This document shows, piece by piece, positions 10,347 through 21,900 of a DNA stretch of 41,832 nt; position 1 is the first letter of the stretch; every line of letters begins with the position of its first letter. Position numbers and translations under genes: made by a program. The DNA lies in NCBI GenBank assembly GCA_051453625.1, contig JBOZIK010000001.1, forward strand, positions 220,753,029-220,794,860, given 5' to 3'. Below the pieces are notes generated by a model. It was given only the letters and a program-made list of their open reading frames with translations. It did not search any database and was not told the origin of the DNA. The DNA is from Welwitschia mirabilis (taxonomy: Eukaryota > Gnetophyta > Gnetopsida > Welwitschiales).

Positions 10347-10735
10347 ATAAAATAGAAAGCCTTCTTGATCACCAACAATCTTCCACTCATCTTTATGATG
10401 ACTAGGATTTAAATCTTTTCCAAGATAAAAAATCCTATACCATTGCATTAGATGAAGCCCTCATTAATCTTAAACCTCTCCTTAATGACTTTAAGTATTA
10501 TTTCTTTTGACATGATACTATTTTCCTAGTAGTAATTAATTCCTCTTTATCCTTATCCTAAGAAATTAAATTGCTAAAACTCTTAAGGAGACATAAAAAA
10601 AGCCATTAGTTAAATCCTTTTTATCATTAAAGGAATTAATCTTATCATTTTTATGCACCACATCTACTTAGAATAAAATGATAAACTATCCATTAAACCC
10701 TAATGTAGAATTAACCCAATATTAAAAGAGGTAGT
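10347..10735 (+). other. Protease-RT linker of the Athila-like pol
   Basis: AT-rich decayed sequence continues the plus-strand pol. Phrases such as 'ALDEALINLKPL' near 10450 are compatible with the variable linker before the RT domain, but they are not diagnostic. Confidence 0.5.
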
Positions 10736-11420
10736 GGAAAATAAAATGATTAAGCTTTTATAAAATGGAATAATATATTCAATCTTAGATAGTAAGTAGA
10801 TAATCCAATCCAAATAGAAATGGGTGAGGGGTGGGGTTAGGAGGGGGGACAGCTAGAATTACCCTAGTTCTAAATGAGCCTAATGAACTTATGCTTACTA
10901 GGGCCATGATTAAATGTAACATGTATACAGACTATAAAAAACCTAATACCATTTTAAGAAAGGATAATTTTCCTCTACCATTTTTTAAATAGATCTTAGA
11001 ACAACTTTCTAGACATCCTTTTTACTATTTCGTAGATGTATATTTAGGGTACAACCAAATAGAAGTTACTCTTAAGAATTAGGACAAAAGTAGTTTTACC
11101 TACCCATGCAGAACGTTCAACTATATAAAAATCCATTTAGTCTATGTAATGCCCCTGTTACATTTTAATGATGTATATTTGTAATTTTTTATGATTTATT
11201 AGATTCATGAATTAAAATTTTCATGGATGATTTCTTTGTTTATAGGGCCTCTTTTAATTATTATCTTTATAACCTAGAACTTGTCCTTACTCAATGCATA
11301 GGAAAAAAGCTTGTGTTAAATTAGAAGAAATGTCATTTCATGATCAACAAGGATATAGTATTAGGAAATATTAATTCTTCAAAATAAATTCAAGTTAATC
11401 CTATAAATATTTTATTAATT
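10736..11420 (+). pseudogene. pol: Reverse transcriptase domain of the Athila-like pol
   Basis: Successive RT blocks are readable from 10915: 'DYKKPN', 'RKDNFPLPF', 'LEQLSRHPFYYFVDVYLGYN', then 'FTYPCRTFNY'. The catalytic box survives as FMDD at 11220-11231, followed by F-F-V-Y, as in Athila 'VFMDDFSVYG'. Next come 'KKLVLN-stop-KKCHFM', where the stop replaces the family Trp, and 'DIVLGNI'. The domain copies element RNA into DNA using the tRNA primer. Several stops and shifts make it non-functional. A run gggtgaggggtggggttaggaggggg at 10823-10848 is unusually G-rich here and may be an insertion. Confidence 0.9.
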
Positions 11421-12010
11421 ACACACTTGCCTACTCCATGAAAATATAAAGATACTAGATTTTTTAATGATATGTAGGATATTATATGAGTTCATCAAAG
11501 ACTTCAGAGAAATTTCAAAGCACCTTTATGATCTCTTGAGTAAAGATACATTTTTTAACGAGATTCATAACTGTTAATAAGCTTTTAATATTCTCAAATA
11601 AAAAATTACCACCACACACATTATTCAACTATTTGATTAGAAGTTACGCTATGAAATCATGTGTAATGCTAGGAATATTGTAGTTGGTGTTGTGTTAAGA
11701 TAAATAGTAGATAAAAAACTAACTCTAATCTACTATGTAAGTAAAATTTTGAGTAATACTCAAGTAAACTATATTATCCCATCATATTTTTTACCTTAGA
11801 AAAATTTCAATAGCATCTTCTTGATTCTAAGGCAATCACCTATATAGATTACTTAGCCCTTAAAAACCTTATCGATAAAAAGGATTCTAAACCTAAATTA
11901 ATATGATGGATCCTACCCTTATAGGAATTTGATTTGGAAATAAAGAATAGAAATAGATTTAACAATGCTATTGTAGATCATCTTTCATTCTAGCTTAAAA
12001 TAACTTGTAT
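11421..12010 (+). pseudogene. pol: RNase H domain and connection of the Athila-like pol
   Basis: The thumb/connection (a 'FIKDFREISKHLYDLLSKD'-like translation near 11490-11550) leads into RNase H. There 'KLRYEIMCNARNIVVGVVLR' starts near 11640 (family: F-E-I-M-C-D-A-S-x-x-A-V-G-A-V-L), followed by 'IYYVSKILSNTQVNY'. The segments near 11850-11990 correspond to 'DHxALKYLxxKKDxKPRLxRW' and the final 'NxxADHLSRL' of the family. The first catalytic Asp of RNase H (family CDA) reads Asn (CNA), a G-to-A change. The order RT-RNase H-IN is the gypsy order, not the copia order. Confidence 0.85.
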
Positions 12011-12029
12011 AAATTCCTTTCCATTAATG

Positions 12030-13080
12030 ATACTTTTTTTGACAAGCACCTTTTCTCCATTATGAAAATACCTTCATTCACTGACATTGCAAACTATTTA
12101 GTTTTCAAGATTATTTTCATTAAACCTTTAATGATACAAATAAATTTTGAGTTAGATTAACTATTTCTTTTGAGATAATCCTCATCTATTTAAATATTGC
12201 CCATACTAAGCTATTTGTAAATGTGTCCTTCAATAAAAAATTCATGACATTTGTAAGTGTTGCTACAGTAAGGCTTGTGGTGGATATCACTCTACTAATA
12301 AAGATTCCATGAAAATTTTTTAATTTAATTTTTACTAGTCTTCCATTTTAAGGACTCTTATCTCTATTACAAGACATGCAAAAATTATCAAAAACTCGAT
12401 AGACTTACATGAAAGCATATGATGCCTTTAGACCCCATTCTTATTGTTGAATATTTTAATATTTTAGATATTAACTTTCAAGGCATATATCCTTGTTTGA
12501 ATCAACACCCATATATTCTTTTTTATATCAATTATATTTTAATAAGATTTGATTATGTTCAAATATTGATTAGTGATGGTAGTACTCAATTTCACAAAAA
12601 TATATTTAATAACCTTATCACCAAGTATAGAATTACTCATAAAGTTATAACTCCTTATCGTTTATAAACTAGTAATTAAGTTAAGGTTACTAATTAAAAA
12701 TAAAGAACATAATTCAAAAAGTAATGAACTGAACTTAAAAGAATTAGTATTATAAGATTAATGACATTCTATGGACCTATCAAATAGATTATAAAATACC
12801 ATTAATATTATCTCTATTTAGGTTAGTCTAAGGAAAGGCTTGTGATATACCTAATGAGCATAGGAATATTCAACTCAATGTGTTGGATGAAATAAAAAAT
12901 GACACTCATGAAAATTTAAATATCAACAACAAAATGATGAAAAAATTACATGATTAAAGCATCCTTAGCAAAAATATCAAAAAAAAAAAAACTAGTTTTA
13001 CTTTACAATTCATGATCACATTTTTTCCCAAGTAAACTAGTTTTTAAGTGAAAAGACTAGTATCTAATAAAAGAGATATT
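12030..13080 (+). pseudogene. pol: Integrase domain of the Athila-like pol
   Basis: An HHCC-type zinc region is readable at 12169-12360: 'DNPHLFKYC', then 'ICKCC' and 'ACGGYHSTNKDSMKIF'. The catalytic core starts at 12419: 'MMPLDPILIVEYFNILDINF' (family: E-x-F-D-V-W-G-I-D-F), then 'ISDGSTQFHKNIFNNLI' and 'YRITHKVITPY', containing the second catalytic Asp. The C-terminal part near 12960-13060 keeps 'LVLLYNS', 'SHFFPSKL' (family: VLLYNSRLxLFPGKL). Stops break the frame several times. The enzyme would insert the element DNA into chromosomes. Confidence 0.9.
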
Positions 13081-14999
13081 TTCTAATGGTTTATTTCTAA
13101 TTAAAATCCTAAAAATTATCAAGAATTCAAAGTCAATAGTTATAACCTCAAACACTATCATTTATCTCTTTCATTAACTTATGACTTCATGAGACTTAGA
13201 GACCTTGTTAATGACTTTTAGTAAAAATTGATAATAACTGATCTTGTTATTATTTCAAGTAATGGTTATGGTCAAGTACTTTTATAATTTTTGAGAATAC
13301 ATCATTCTTATTTTGATGTAATTTTTAAAGTCATGTTCACTTGATGTCTTTAATTTTGAAAAATATGAATGAAAAAGTTGGAATCTACCTTCATGCTATG
13401 TTCCATATTTTTAAAGCATTTTTAAAGGAATATGATATTTGCTAATTAGGCTAATGAGGTAATAATCCCTTGCATGTGCATAAAAAATGAATATGAAAAG
13501 AAGAATAAAAATAAAATATAACATCTATTCTCCAAAAGAAACTTTATTATTGATTACTTAATGGGGTTTAGTTAACTACATCAAGGCTATAAACACTAAT
13601 TGACAACACTACTTTAATGATCTACTTATAACATAGTTAATTGTATTAGGGCTATAGATACTTACTAGTAATGTACCAATAATTTTTTAATTAAAAACAT
13701 CTTAATTCTATTAGAAGAAACTATTATAACACTAGACTATTATAACACTAGATTCTTAATGTGATTCGAAATACTCAAAACAAGGCACTATGATTATAAA
13801 AAAAGTAAAATTATAAAAATTAAAAGTGGAAATTGGAGACTTTTTGAGTCCTACCTTCTTTAACTTTTATAGTTAATATTTGCTACTAATTCTTGAATTT
13901 TTATAAGTTATTTAGTCAATGCTATGCTTATTTGATATTAAGATCTATTAAAAGTTGTAATAATAATAAAATCATTAACTTGAGTAGGTTGTCTCTTTTA
14001 TTCATAGGTTGCATGGTTACGTCTTTTTTTATATTATCATTTTTCATTCTTATCATCCATTCCACTTCATCTCCATTTCATGAGAAATAGAATCATAAGG
14101 AATAATTGTTTTTATAAATTAATATTTTACTTCATATCTTCAAGAAAAAATTAAATTCAAAGATGAAGATGGTGATCTCTTATTAGATAATTTTTCCTTT
14201 TTTTGAATAGTAGCTTATTTACATTACTTTGCATCTTGTTCTTTTTTAATAAAATGGCATGTTGGGAAAATATTTTCTAATATTATGTTCTTAAAATTAT
14301 ATTAACATTTTTTATTTTAAAAAAAATAAACTTTATTTTTAGTTAGAGGTATCTTTTTCCATAGAATGCTTTTTATTTTGCTATCTTATTCTTTAAAATT
14401 AGTTATAAAATTTTTAAAAGATATATCATTCTTTACATTTGAGTATTTTTCATAGGTAATTTTTTCATGTTGTTAATATTATTATTAATATTATTCTAAG
14501 AGTCTATTAAGAGTCTAGTTAGAGATGTATCAGCATACAAAAATTGACATTCAAACCAAGTTATCTAATAAATTTATCTTAGTAAAAGATATTAAAATAA
14601 TTAATTTATTATAAAATTATGTTTTGTACTCTTTTTAAACATGATTTGTAAAATTATCACATTCCATGCCATTTTCAACCTATTTAGTGCATTCTAAAGG
14701 ACATGCTAAAGGTTGAGAATCATTTAGTCAAAATAGATAGTACTAATGTCTAGGTCACTAATGTCATCGGTCCTTTGGAGTGGAACACTTTAAAAGTTAT
14801 GTTTTGAAAATATCATGAAAGAAAATAAAAATGTAGTTATAAATCCAAACTATTACCACATTAGAAATAAATAGCATCTTCAATAACATGTGGCGATAAC
14901 ATAGAAGACACATAATAACAAAATATGGTAGTATTACATAAGGTAACATCAGAGACACATGATGATTGCTTAAATGAATACAAGCATCACAATCCAATG
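13081..14999 (+). mobile_element. 3' internal region of the Athila-like element, unassigned
   Basis: Athila-type elements commonly carry a long region, sometimes an env-like frame, between integrase and the 3' LTR. Here the sequence is AT-rich. The only noticeable frame, 13893-14090 (65 codons), contains a hydrophobic stretch of Leu/Phe/Ile but no diagnostic motif. Opposite-strand frames such as 14997-14797 look random. Confidence 0.4.
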
Positions 15000-15463
15000 G
15001 TTACATGTTATAATCATTGAGATAATTTTCACATAATATAAGAAGAAAAAACTCTATTTAAAGATACATGACAAACTTTGTAAGTTTCCACCTACCATTA
15101 TAAGCCAAAGGTTTTCAATCACTCGCTCTCCATACTTACTTATAAAAAGGCCTTGAGCCCTCATTTGTAAGGATCCTTTAGTTAGTGAATACATTAAAAA
15201 CCCTTAGAGTGTCACATCGACATGGCCTTCTAAGCATCTTCTCTAAAGCTAGTTTCAAGAATCTATACTAGTTCCATTTTCTTCCTTTAATATAAGGCAC
15301 TTTTTTGATTTAATAAAAATAGAATTTGTTTTTTTTTTTTTTCTAGTTGCAAATATCTTTGTAATTATAATAATCAAGAAAAACTACATTACTAAGTCCT
15401 ATTTATAATTGAGTAAATTCTTTAAATTAGTTGGTTGTAGTTACTCTTTTTTTTAATGAAATA
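15000..15463 (+). promoter_or_regulatory. LTR-like promoter segment with TATA box
   Basis: A clear TATA box, ttataaaaaggcc (about 15140-15152), is followed by 'gagccctcatttgtaagga' and later poly-T/ctt-rich sequence, as in the U3/R region of plant gypsy LTRs. It lies directly before the recognised 3' LTR (15464-15875). It may therefore be the U3/R part of a longer 3' LTR whose 5' counterpart was lost at 6765. It could also be an unrelated solo LTR. Confidence 0.45.
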
Positions 15464-15875
15464 TAAGTACCATAGTTCTTACTTTGCATACTTATGAAAG
15501 GGCTATGAAGAATCAAGTTACTATTGAATTTACCAATACTCATGTGGTGAATGAAATTATATCATCAAAACTTAAGCTATAATGACTTGATGATTTGAGT
15601 TATATTTTAGGAAATTGCAAAATATGATTAGAGTAAATGTGTTTTATTAGATAATCTCAGCTAGACCTTTGAAGCTTTTTCATTTTTCTACCTCTTTAAT
15701 TAAAGTTCATCCCACTTCTCAACTATTGATTTTCTCTTTTATTAGGATTTTATTATAATTTTAACAATATTCTATAATGTTTGATTAAGTTTACCTTAGT
15801 TATTCCTATGGAAGAACAATACTAGTTCTCACTTAGTTTATTTCAATTTGACTGTACTAACTAATGAATAGGTAT
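15464..15875 (+). repeat. 3' LTR (at least its 3' part) of the Athila-like element
   Basis: It is the direct repeat of 6765-7152 in the same orientation, with differences that are largely transitions. It ends in 'actgtactaactaatgaata', matching the end of the 5' copy. The left limit is uncertain by tens of bases. Confidence 0.75.
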
Positions 15876-16104
15876 TTCTAATAAATATGGCTAATTTTGA
15901 GTAACTTTTAGATAAAATTTAAAGAAAAATCTAGATTAAATTAAGTTTCACCTACTTTACACATTATCAAATTCTTTGTAAACTATCCAAAATGGAATCA
16001 TAATAACCATTTTAATTCTGTATGTAAAAGTTATGGACAAAATAATGAATGTATGTCTTTATTGTATTAAGTTAATAGAAGGCATATGATTACTTGATGA
16101 ATTT
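15876..16104. other. Short AT-rich spacer, nothing recognised
   Basis: No frame or motif was seen between the 3' LTR and the tandem array. Confidence 0.6.
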
Positions 16105-16690
16105 AATAAAAAAATTTCCAATATAAGGGGGCATTAGGATTTTGATTAAATAGCCAACATCACTTATAGTTATTAATTTATTATTTGATAGATTAAATAA
16201 ACAAGTTTTAAAGATAAGAAGGCATAAAATTTTTGACTGGGTAGTCCAAATAATCCATAGATGTTATCACATCACTTTACAAACAAAATAAAGCATTTTT
16301 AAAGTTAACATAATGCTAAGGTTCTAACTAGATAATTTACATGTTTCATAGATTTTGCCTTACTACTCTATAGACTAAATAAAGTAGTTTCGAAGTGAAG
16401 AGGATGATAGGGTCCTAACTAGGAAATCCAAATAGATCAAAGATGTTATTTAATCACTATAAAGGCCAATTAAGTAGTTTAAAAGATAAGGAAACACTAA
16501 GATTCTAACTAAAAGACCTACATGGCCCACAAATGCCATATCATCACTCTACAAATCAAATAAAATAGTTTAAAAGATAAGAGAATCTCAAGGTTCTAAC
16601 AAGATAGTTCACATAGCTTAAAAATACCACCCCATTACTATGTAGATTAAATAAAGTAGTTTGAAAGATAAGGAGATACTAGAATATAAA
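16105..16690. repeat. About 91-bp tandem repeat array, six to seven units
   Basis: The word 'agtagtttaaaagataag' and relatives recurs near 16204, 16294, 16386, 16476, 16567 and 16658, a step of 90-92 bp. Each unit also repeats 'aaggttctaactagataatcca' and 'tgccatatcatcactctatagactaaata' in diverged form. Units differ from each other by many substitutions, so the array is old. It may be a minisatellite from a retroelement's non-coding part or a short satellite remnant. Confidence 0.85.
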
Positions 16691-17229
16691 GAACCTAGTT
16701 ATATCAACCTTAGTAAAATCCATAGAAGAAAATCATAATAAAAGGAATAAGTATTTGTAATTAAAAAGTAATTTTTTCAAAATAAACTAGAAGATTAACT
16801 TCTAATTAGTTAATAACTAAAATAATAACTCTTGTAAACATTATAACTTTTAAAATATATAAACTAAAAAAATGTTGGCATTAATACCTTGAAGCAGATG
16901 CTTAATAAAACTTAAACCTAATTTAAACTAACTATGCTAATGCAAAAGCCTCACAAAGATAAGGAAATAATAAATTAGAATTAATTCTATAAGTATTAAA
17001 AAAATGATCATGGGAACAAAGTATACAAGAGATATAATATCAAGTACAACTCATCCTTTATGCTCAAGACAAGAAGAGACATTAGTTAGTAAGGCAATCC
17101 TCATAGTTACCAGAACCACCAACATTAGTTAATGCACATAAAAGAGTAATGTAGTGGAAAGATCAAATTCTGGAAAGATCAAATTCCCTAGTCACCATAA
17201 GAAATGATTCTCCCTAGAGTAAATGATCA
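16691..17229. other. AT-rich spacer before a gag fragment
   Basis: No motif was recognised. It may hold the LTR or leader of the element whose gag remnant follows, but no PBS was found. Confidence 0.5.
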
Positions 17230-18000
17230 TGACTTGTGTGAACATGTTAAAAAATTGGAAATCCAAATATATGAACTTGCTTTCAGACTGTGTAAAGAAT
17301 ATTTAAAATGATTATATTATATTGAAAATGATTTTAAATTGAAGAATGTTCAAGTGAATTACAAAGCTGTTATGCTAAAATATCCTTAATTAGAGATGCA
17401 ACAACATGGTAAAACCATCTTAGTAAATTAAAGAATGATTAGGTACATTAGTTATACTTGATAGAATAGCTTGAAAAAGCATTTTTAGTAGACTACTTCA
17501 TTAAAAATAAGATAATGTAATTCAAATTCTTATGATTAGAAAGAAGAAGGCTCAATGAACATTAGAATGAATCTTATAGATTAGGAAATTTTAGACATGT
17601 CACAACCTAGAGGAACTTGTAAATGATTTCATAATAACCCTTCCACCAAGGTTGCAAAATCTTATTTATCAATTGAAACTAAAATCCCTAGAAGAAGCAT
17701 ATTGAAAGTCCACATATTACATAAATCTAAAATAATGACATTTCATGATTATTAAAATTACCATCACTATAGAATAATATAAGGAAAAGTTATGAGGAAA
17801 GTATTAATTGAATGATATCATTGTAATCAATATAGTTGGGAAAATTAAAAAATTATGTGACAATATTATCTAAAAAGGTTTTATAATGAAAATGAATCTT
17901 AAGTCATTTTTAAATATTATAGTGAAGCAAGGCAAAAATGAAGAATATGAAAAAGAACAAACATGCATTTATGAAAATCCTTCTAAAAAATAATAGTTCA
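17230..18000 (+). pseudogene. gag: gag fragment of an LTR retrotransposon, family not determined
   Basis: The best stretch, 17610-17705, reads 'LEELVNDFIITLPPRLQNLI' followed by 'YQLKLKSLEEAY' before a stop. This has the form of the C-terminal half of a retrotransposon gag domain (L-P-P-x-L-Q-x-L-x-x-Q-L-K-x-x-S-L-E-E-A). Upstream, 17310-17560 gives weaker segments such as 'LEKAFLVDYFIKNK' in shifted frames, compatible with the start of the same domain. No protease or RT was recognised downstream. It differs from the Athila gag above and from the copia gag at 31486-33218. Confidence 0.6.
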
Positions 18001-18868
18001 AGAATGAACATCAATCATAAGAGAACCGTTTGTCATGGTCCTTTTTCCTTTGAAAAAAGTAATGCCTCATGTTCATGTATTAATATCAGTTATTATGTTT
18101 GTTAAATATGTAATTTTACTATTCAAAGGTATGATTATTATAGAACTAATTATACCAAATTATAAAGAGTTACAATTATCATGAAACATCACAATAACTA
18201 TTTACCATCATTAAAACATTGATAACAGAGAAGCAAAGGAAATTCATGGAAGTTACACAAGTGTACTAAGTTCTTAATAGGTTGGCTTAGCCCCCTTAGT
18301 GGTTTCACAAACTAGACATTGAAGTTATTATGACTTGGTTTAACAAGGGAAGGTTTTGTTTTAGAAATGATGAATAACGCATGGATTTCTTCACATTTAG
18401 ATTATTATATAATTTTAATTCCTTTTGATGTCCACTTTGCTATTAAAGTCTTTATTCTAACTTTACCAATGAAAATATGTTTAAAAAAATTCAAATTATT
18501 ATAATAGGCTTGACAAAAATAATAACTTTCCAATTAAGAAGATAGAAAAATAATTTTTCTAATGTAAAAGTTATTGTAAGAAACTCTTTTTTGCTTTCAT
18601 AAGGTATATCATAGTTTTTACTATTTTTTCTTTATTCAACGATTACTCATTAGGCATAGTCACTTACGACAAGATATTTGAGCTACTAGGGCATTTACAA
18701 AACATCTTAAAAGGTCTTCAAAAATTCCTTAAATACTTCTCGAGGATTTTAGGGCATTTTTAAAACAAATACCCTTTAAAGCTTTGCCATAATTACTTAG
18801 AATCATTTCTAGCATTTTTCAATTACTCTAAAAGACCACATAAAAAGTTTTAAAATCTAAATTCCATT
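18001..18868. other. Unassigned AT-rich DNA, possible continuation of the gag element
   Basis: Short plus-strand phrases are present but no protease, RT or integrase motif can be named. The end of the stretch (18700-18868) holds diverged versions of the repeat unit listed next. Confidence 0.5.
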
Positions 18869-18980
18869 AAAGATCCTTTTTTTAGATGCTTCTAAAAAAT
18901 ACCCCTAAAGGTACTTTTTAGGATGCTTCTTAAAAATGCCCTAAAAGGTACTTTTTTAGATGCTTCTAAAAATTACAAAC
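18869..18980. repeat. Short tandem repeat, three units of about 38-40 bp
   Basis: The unit 'ggtacttttttagatgcttctaaaaaatgccctaaa' occurs three times in a row with few changes. Weaker copies of its parts (aaaggtcttc, gggcattttt, accctttaaag) lie upstream from 18700. Confidence 0.7.
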
Positions 18981-21900
18981 CTATAGGTCCTAGGCTTTTA
19001 GAGAATTTATTGAAAAATGCCTTAAAAAGTTTAATATGGATTTAAAAAAAATAATTTGTGATGTGAAATTTTGGATTACATAATAATATAGTTATTCTAC
19101 ACCTTTCTATTCATAAAACTAGGATCTCTTCATGAGTAGATAGATGATATTACAACATAAAGTCTTAAATCTGTTCACATCAAATGTCTAATAAAAGTAT
19201 GATTACTTATATTAAAAATTAAAAATCGATATATACTTCTAGTAATAATGCATAATACATATATTTTTTTCATTACTCACATACAACTTATTTATAAAAT
19301 CCAAATTATCATTTGCACTAGGAATCTAAATGATGAAAATACTAGCAGGAAAAGTATCCATCAAACCAAAGTCCACAAATGAGCTATTAAGTATTAGGCC
19401 TTTTAATGTTAAATATTTTTAGGGTTTTTCTATTTCAAAATCAAAGAAGAAATAATAATATCCAATGAAGTAGCAAATTTGGGATAAAAATTAATAGCTA
19501 CTGTAGTGTTTACATCAGTGTCTTTATAATCATCTATAGGAAGCCTCTCTAAGTCATAGAAAAATTGATTGAAATTTGAACTTCTATTATAAGAGTAGAT
19601 TGAAATGCTAGACTATGCTACTACTTTCATGGAGCTATTGCTATCTAAAACAAGGTGGAAAAAAATTCTAAAGGGGTACCATTATGGATTTTTAAATGGT
19701 AGCTACTAGTTTAAAAGATACATAGCTACAGGGTAATGAGTAATGGAAGGGATATGGTTCTATGGCTTTATGAGGCTAATAATGATGGTGGGATGGCTAT
19801 AAAGCCACAAAGGATTATATAAGGAAGAATAAGTGGAGAGAAGCATGTTTAGCACTGCATTTGTGGTGGGGGACATGAGAAGAGTATTTGCAAGAAGAGA
19901 GTAATTATGAATACCTTGATATATTACTTTGAGTATCATGGGGACATTTAAGCTCCTTTACACCTACTTTGTAAATCCCCATTTTTTAGGAAGAGAATAA
20001 TATTGCAGATAAAAGAATATTGAAGACAGTAACTATTTTACCTTTGTTTTTACTAGATAATTTTGGGGGAAGGAGGGAAAGAAAGAAAGACAATTCACAT
20101 AGCCTATAAGATATACAACATATAAAACTTCCTTAAGACACTTTCTTGTCTTATGATTTTCAAAGACATGAAATACATAACAAGCCTACTTTAAAAGAAT
20201 GACATAAGGTAATAGAAACTATTGCCTTCTTTTATGAACTCCTTTAAAGAAGTAGACTAAAAAACTCAAACATTTTAGGTAACACATTTATGCAATGTAA
20301 TAATAGAATATCTGAGTACTTAATCCAATTAAGATATGAAATCAATATATTACTAAAATTCTTCTCCACATGTAGTATAATCCATTTTAAACATGTACAT
20401 TTATTGGAATCATCATGAATTATAACCATTTTTTGAAAAACATTTCCCTAATTATCAAAAAAGAATAAATGTAATAATAAAATGCATGGGCTTGTTATTA
20501 AGCATGAATTAGGATAGACTAGAATTAAACATATCAAGTACATGCTTTTATTAATGAGAAATTCTTCAAGATTATGAGCATTTGAAACATCTTGATGTTG
20601 CATTGGTATATCATAATGTAAAACTTAATAACTTAAAACAACTAAGCTATTATTATAGAGAATTATAATTGATCAATTATAAGGACATAATGTCATTCAT
20701 GAGATGCCTTGTATCACAAGAGGAATACAAATTGAATAAAAGGAATAAAACATTTTTCATAACAGCTTTAAATTTTATGCCAGTATTAAAATAGTTAATT
20801 ACTTTAATTTTATGCACTTGATTAGGATTTAAAGAGGTAAATGAGAATAATTACTTAACAAAGATCACCACATTCATGAAAAGTTAGCTAGTTAAGTAAT
20901 TAATACAATGGTATTTTCATAGTAATTTAAAACTATCCTCAACATTTTACCTAAATATACTTGGACATAGACTTCAAATAAAGAACTTGAATTTAAAATG
21001 CACAATCCCAATGTGAAATAAAAAATAGTTTAGTGTATACTATTACTCTTCTAGATATTTCACTTACTACAAGCAAAATACATGAAAGAAGAAAAATTTT
21101 CTAAAGGTAAAAACATTCAAGATTCATGTAAAATGAAGTAATTTGGTAAATTTTTCATGAAAGAAAAAAAAAATCGTTTTTAGAAATTTGTAATTATAGT
21201 TTTATTATCTAGCCAAAGGAGGTCAACATAAAAACTAAGCAGGAAAAACTAATAAATGAAAGACATTTTGTAAAGCATGCTTATGAGAATAATTTGGCTT
21301 CATTAATTCTATGACTAGAAATGTTAGATGCATGCCAAAGAAATAGTTGAACTCTAAGATAAGAAATTATTAATTAATATTTATTACTTAACACTATAAA
21401 ACATAGATGATATTTTTTAATACATTTTCATAGCTTAATTTTTTGATCTTCTTATTAGCTAATATTCATTATGAAGGAGCTAAGCAAATAAATCTCCATG
21501 AGGATTAGATGATCCCATGTTTTTGTTTTTTTCCTATAATCATAAAAAGTATAAGTTTTTTAAGGAGAAGAAACATTTTGTTTTATGAATACATTTCAGC
21601 AGTTAGTAAATTCTTAAAATAAAACATAAAAACTTAGATGTAGAATTATGGAAGTTGAGGGAAGAAGTTAGTTGTTAGACTTTGATGGCATCTAATGTAG
21701 TTCTAACTCTAGATAGTCATCAATTGTATTATTTTGGATTACCATCAATATGATTATTAGCAACCTTGGTTTACCACCTACCTATTGATTTAAGAAGTAA
21801 CTTCTTATAAATTACATTTAAAAAAATTCTCATATATTATATATAGAAAAATTGAAATCACTGTATATGTTGGATATTTCATAAGAAATTAATTTGTTAT

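Larger units (their letters stand above)
6765..15875 (+). mobile_element. Decayed Athila-like Ty3/gypsy retrotransposon, about 9.1 kb
   Basis: The parts occur in the canonical gypsy order: LTR (6765-7152), tRNA-Asp PBS (7156-7172), gag, aspartic protease, reverse transcriptase, RNase H, integrase, a long 3' spacer, and LTR (15464-15875). All coding parts are broken by stops and frameshifts, so the element is dead. Protein motifs match the plant Athila lineage closely. No target-site duplication could be confirmed. The 5' LTR may be truncated (see the LTR-like promoter at 15000-15463). Confidence 0.85.

Noticed and set aside
13893-14090. Possible env-like protein after the Athila integrase
   Set aside because: One hydrophobic stretch in a 65-codon frame is not enough; no signal, cleavage site or family motif could be seen.
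16105-16690. CRISPR-like array
   Set aside because: The units are about 91 bp, diverged and without unique spacers, and the context is a plant nuclear repeat region.
20060-20088. Polypurine tract of another LTR element
   Set aside because: The purine run looks suitable, but no LTR start or matching copy was found next to it.
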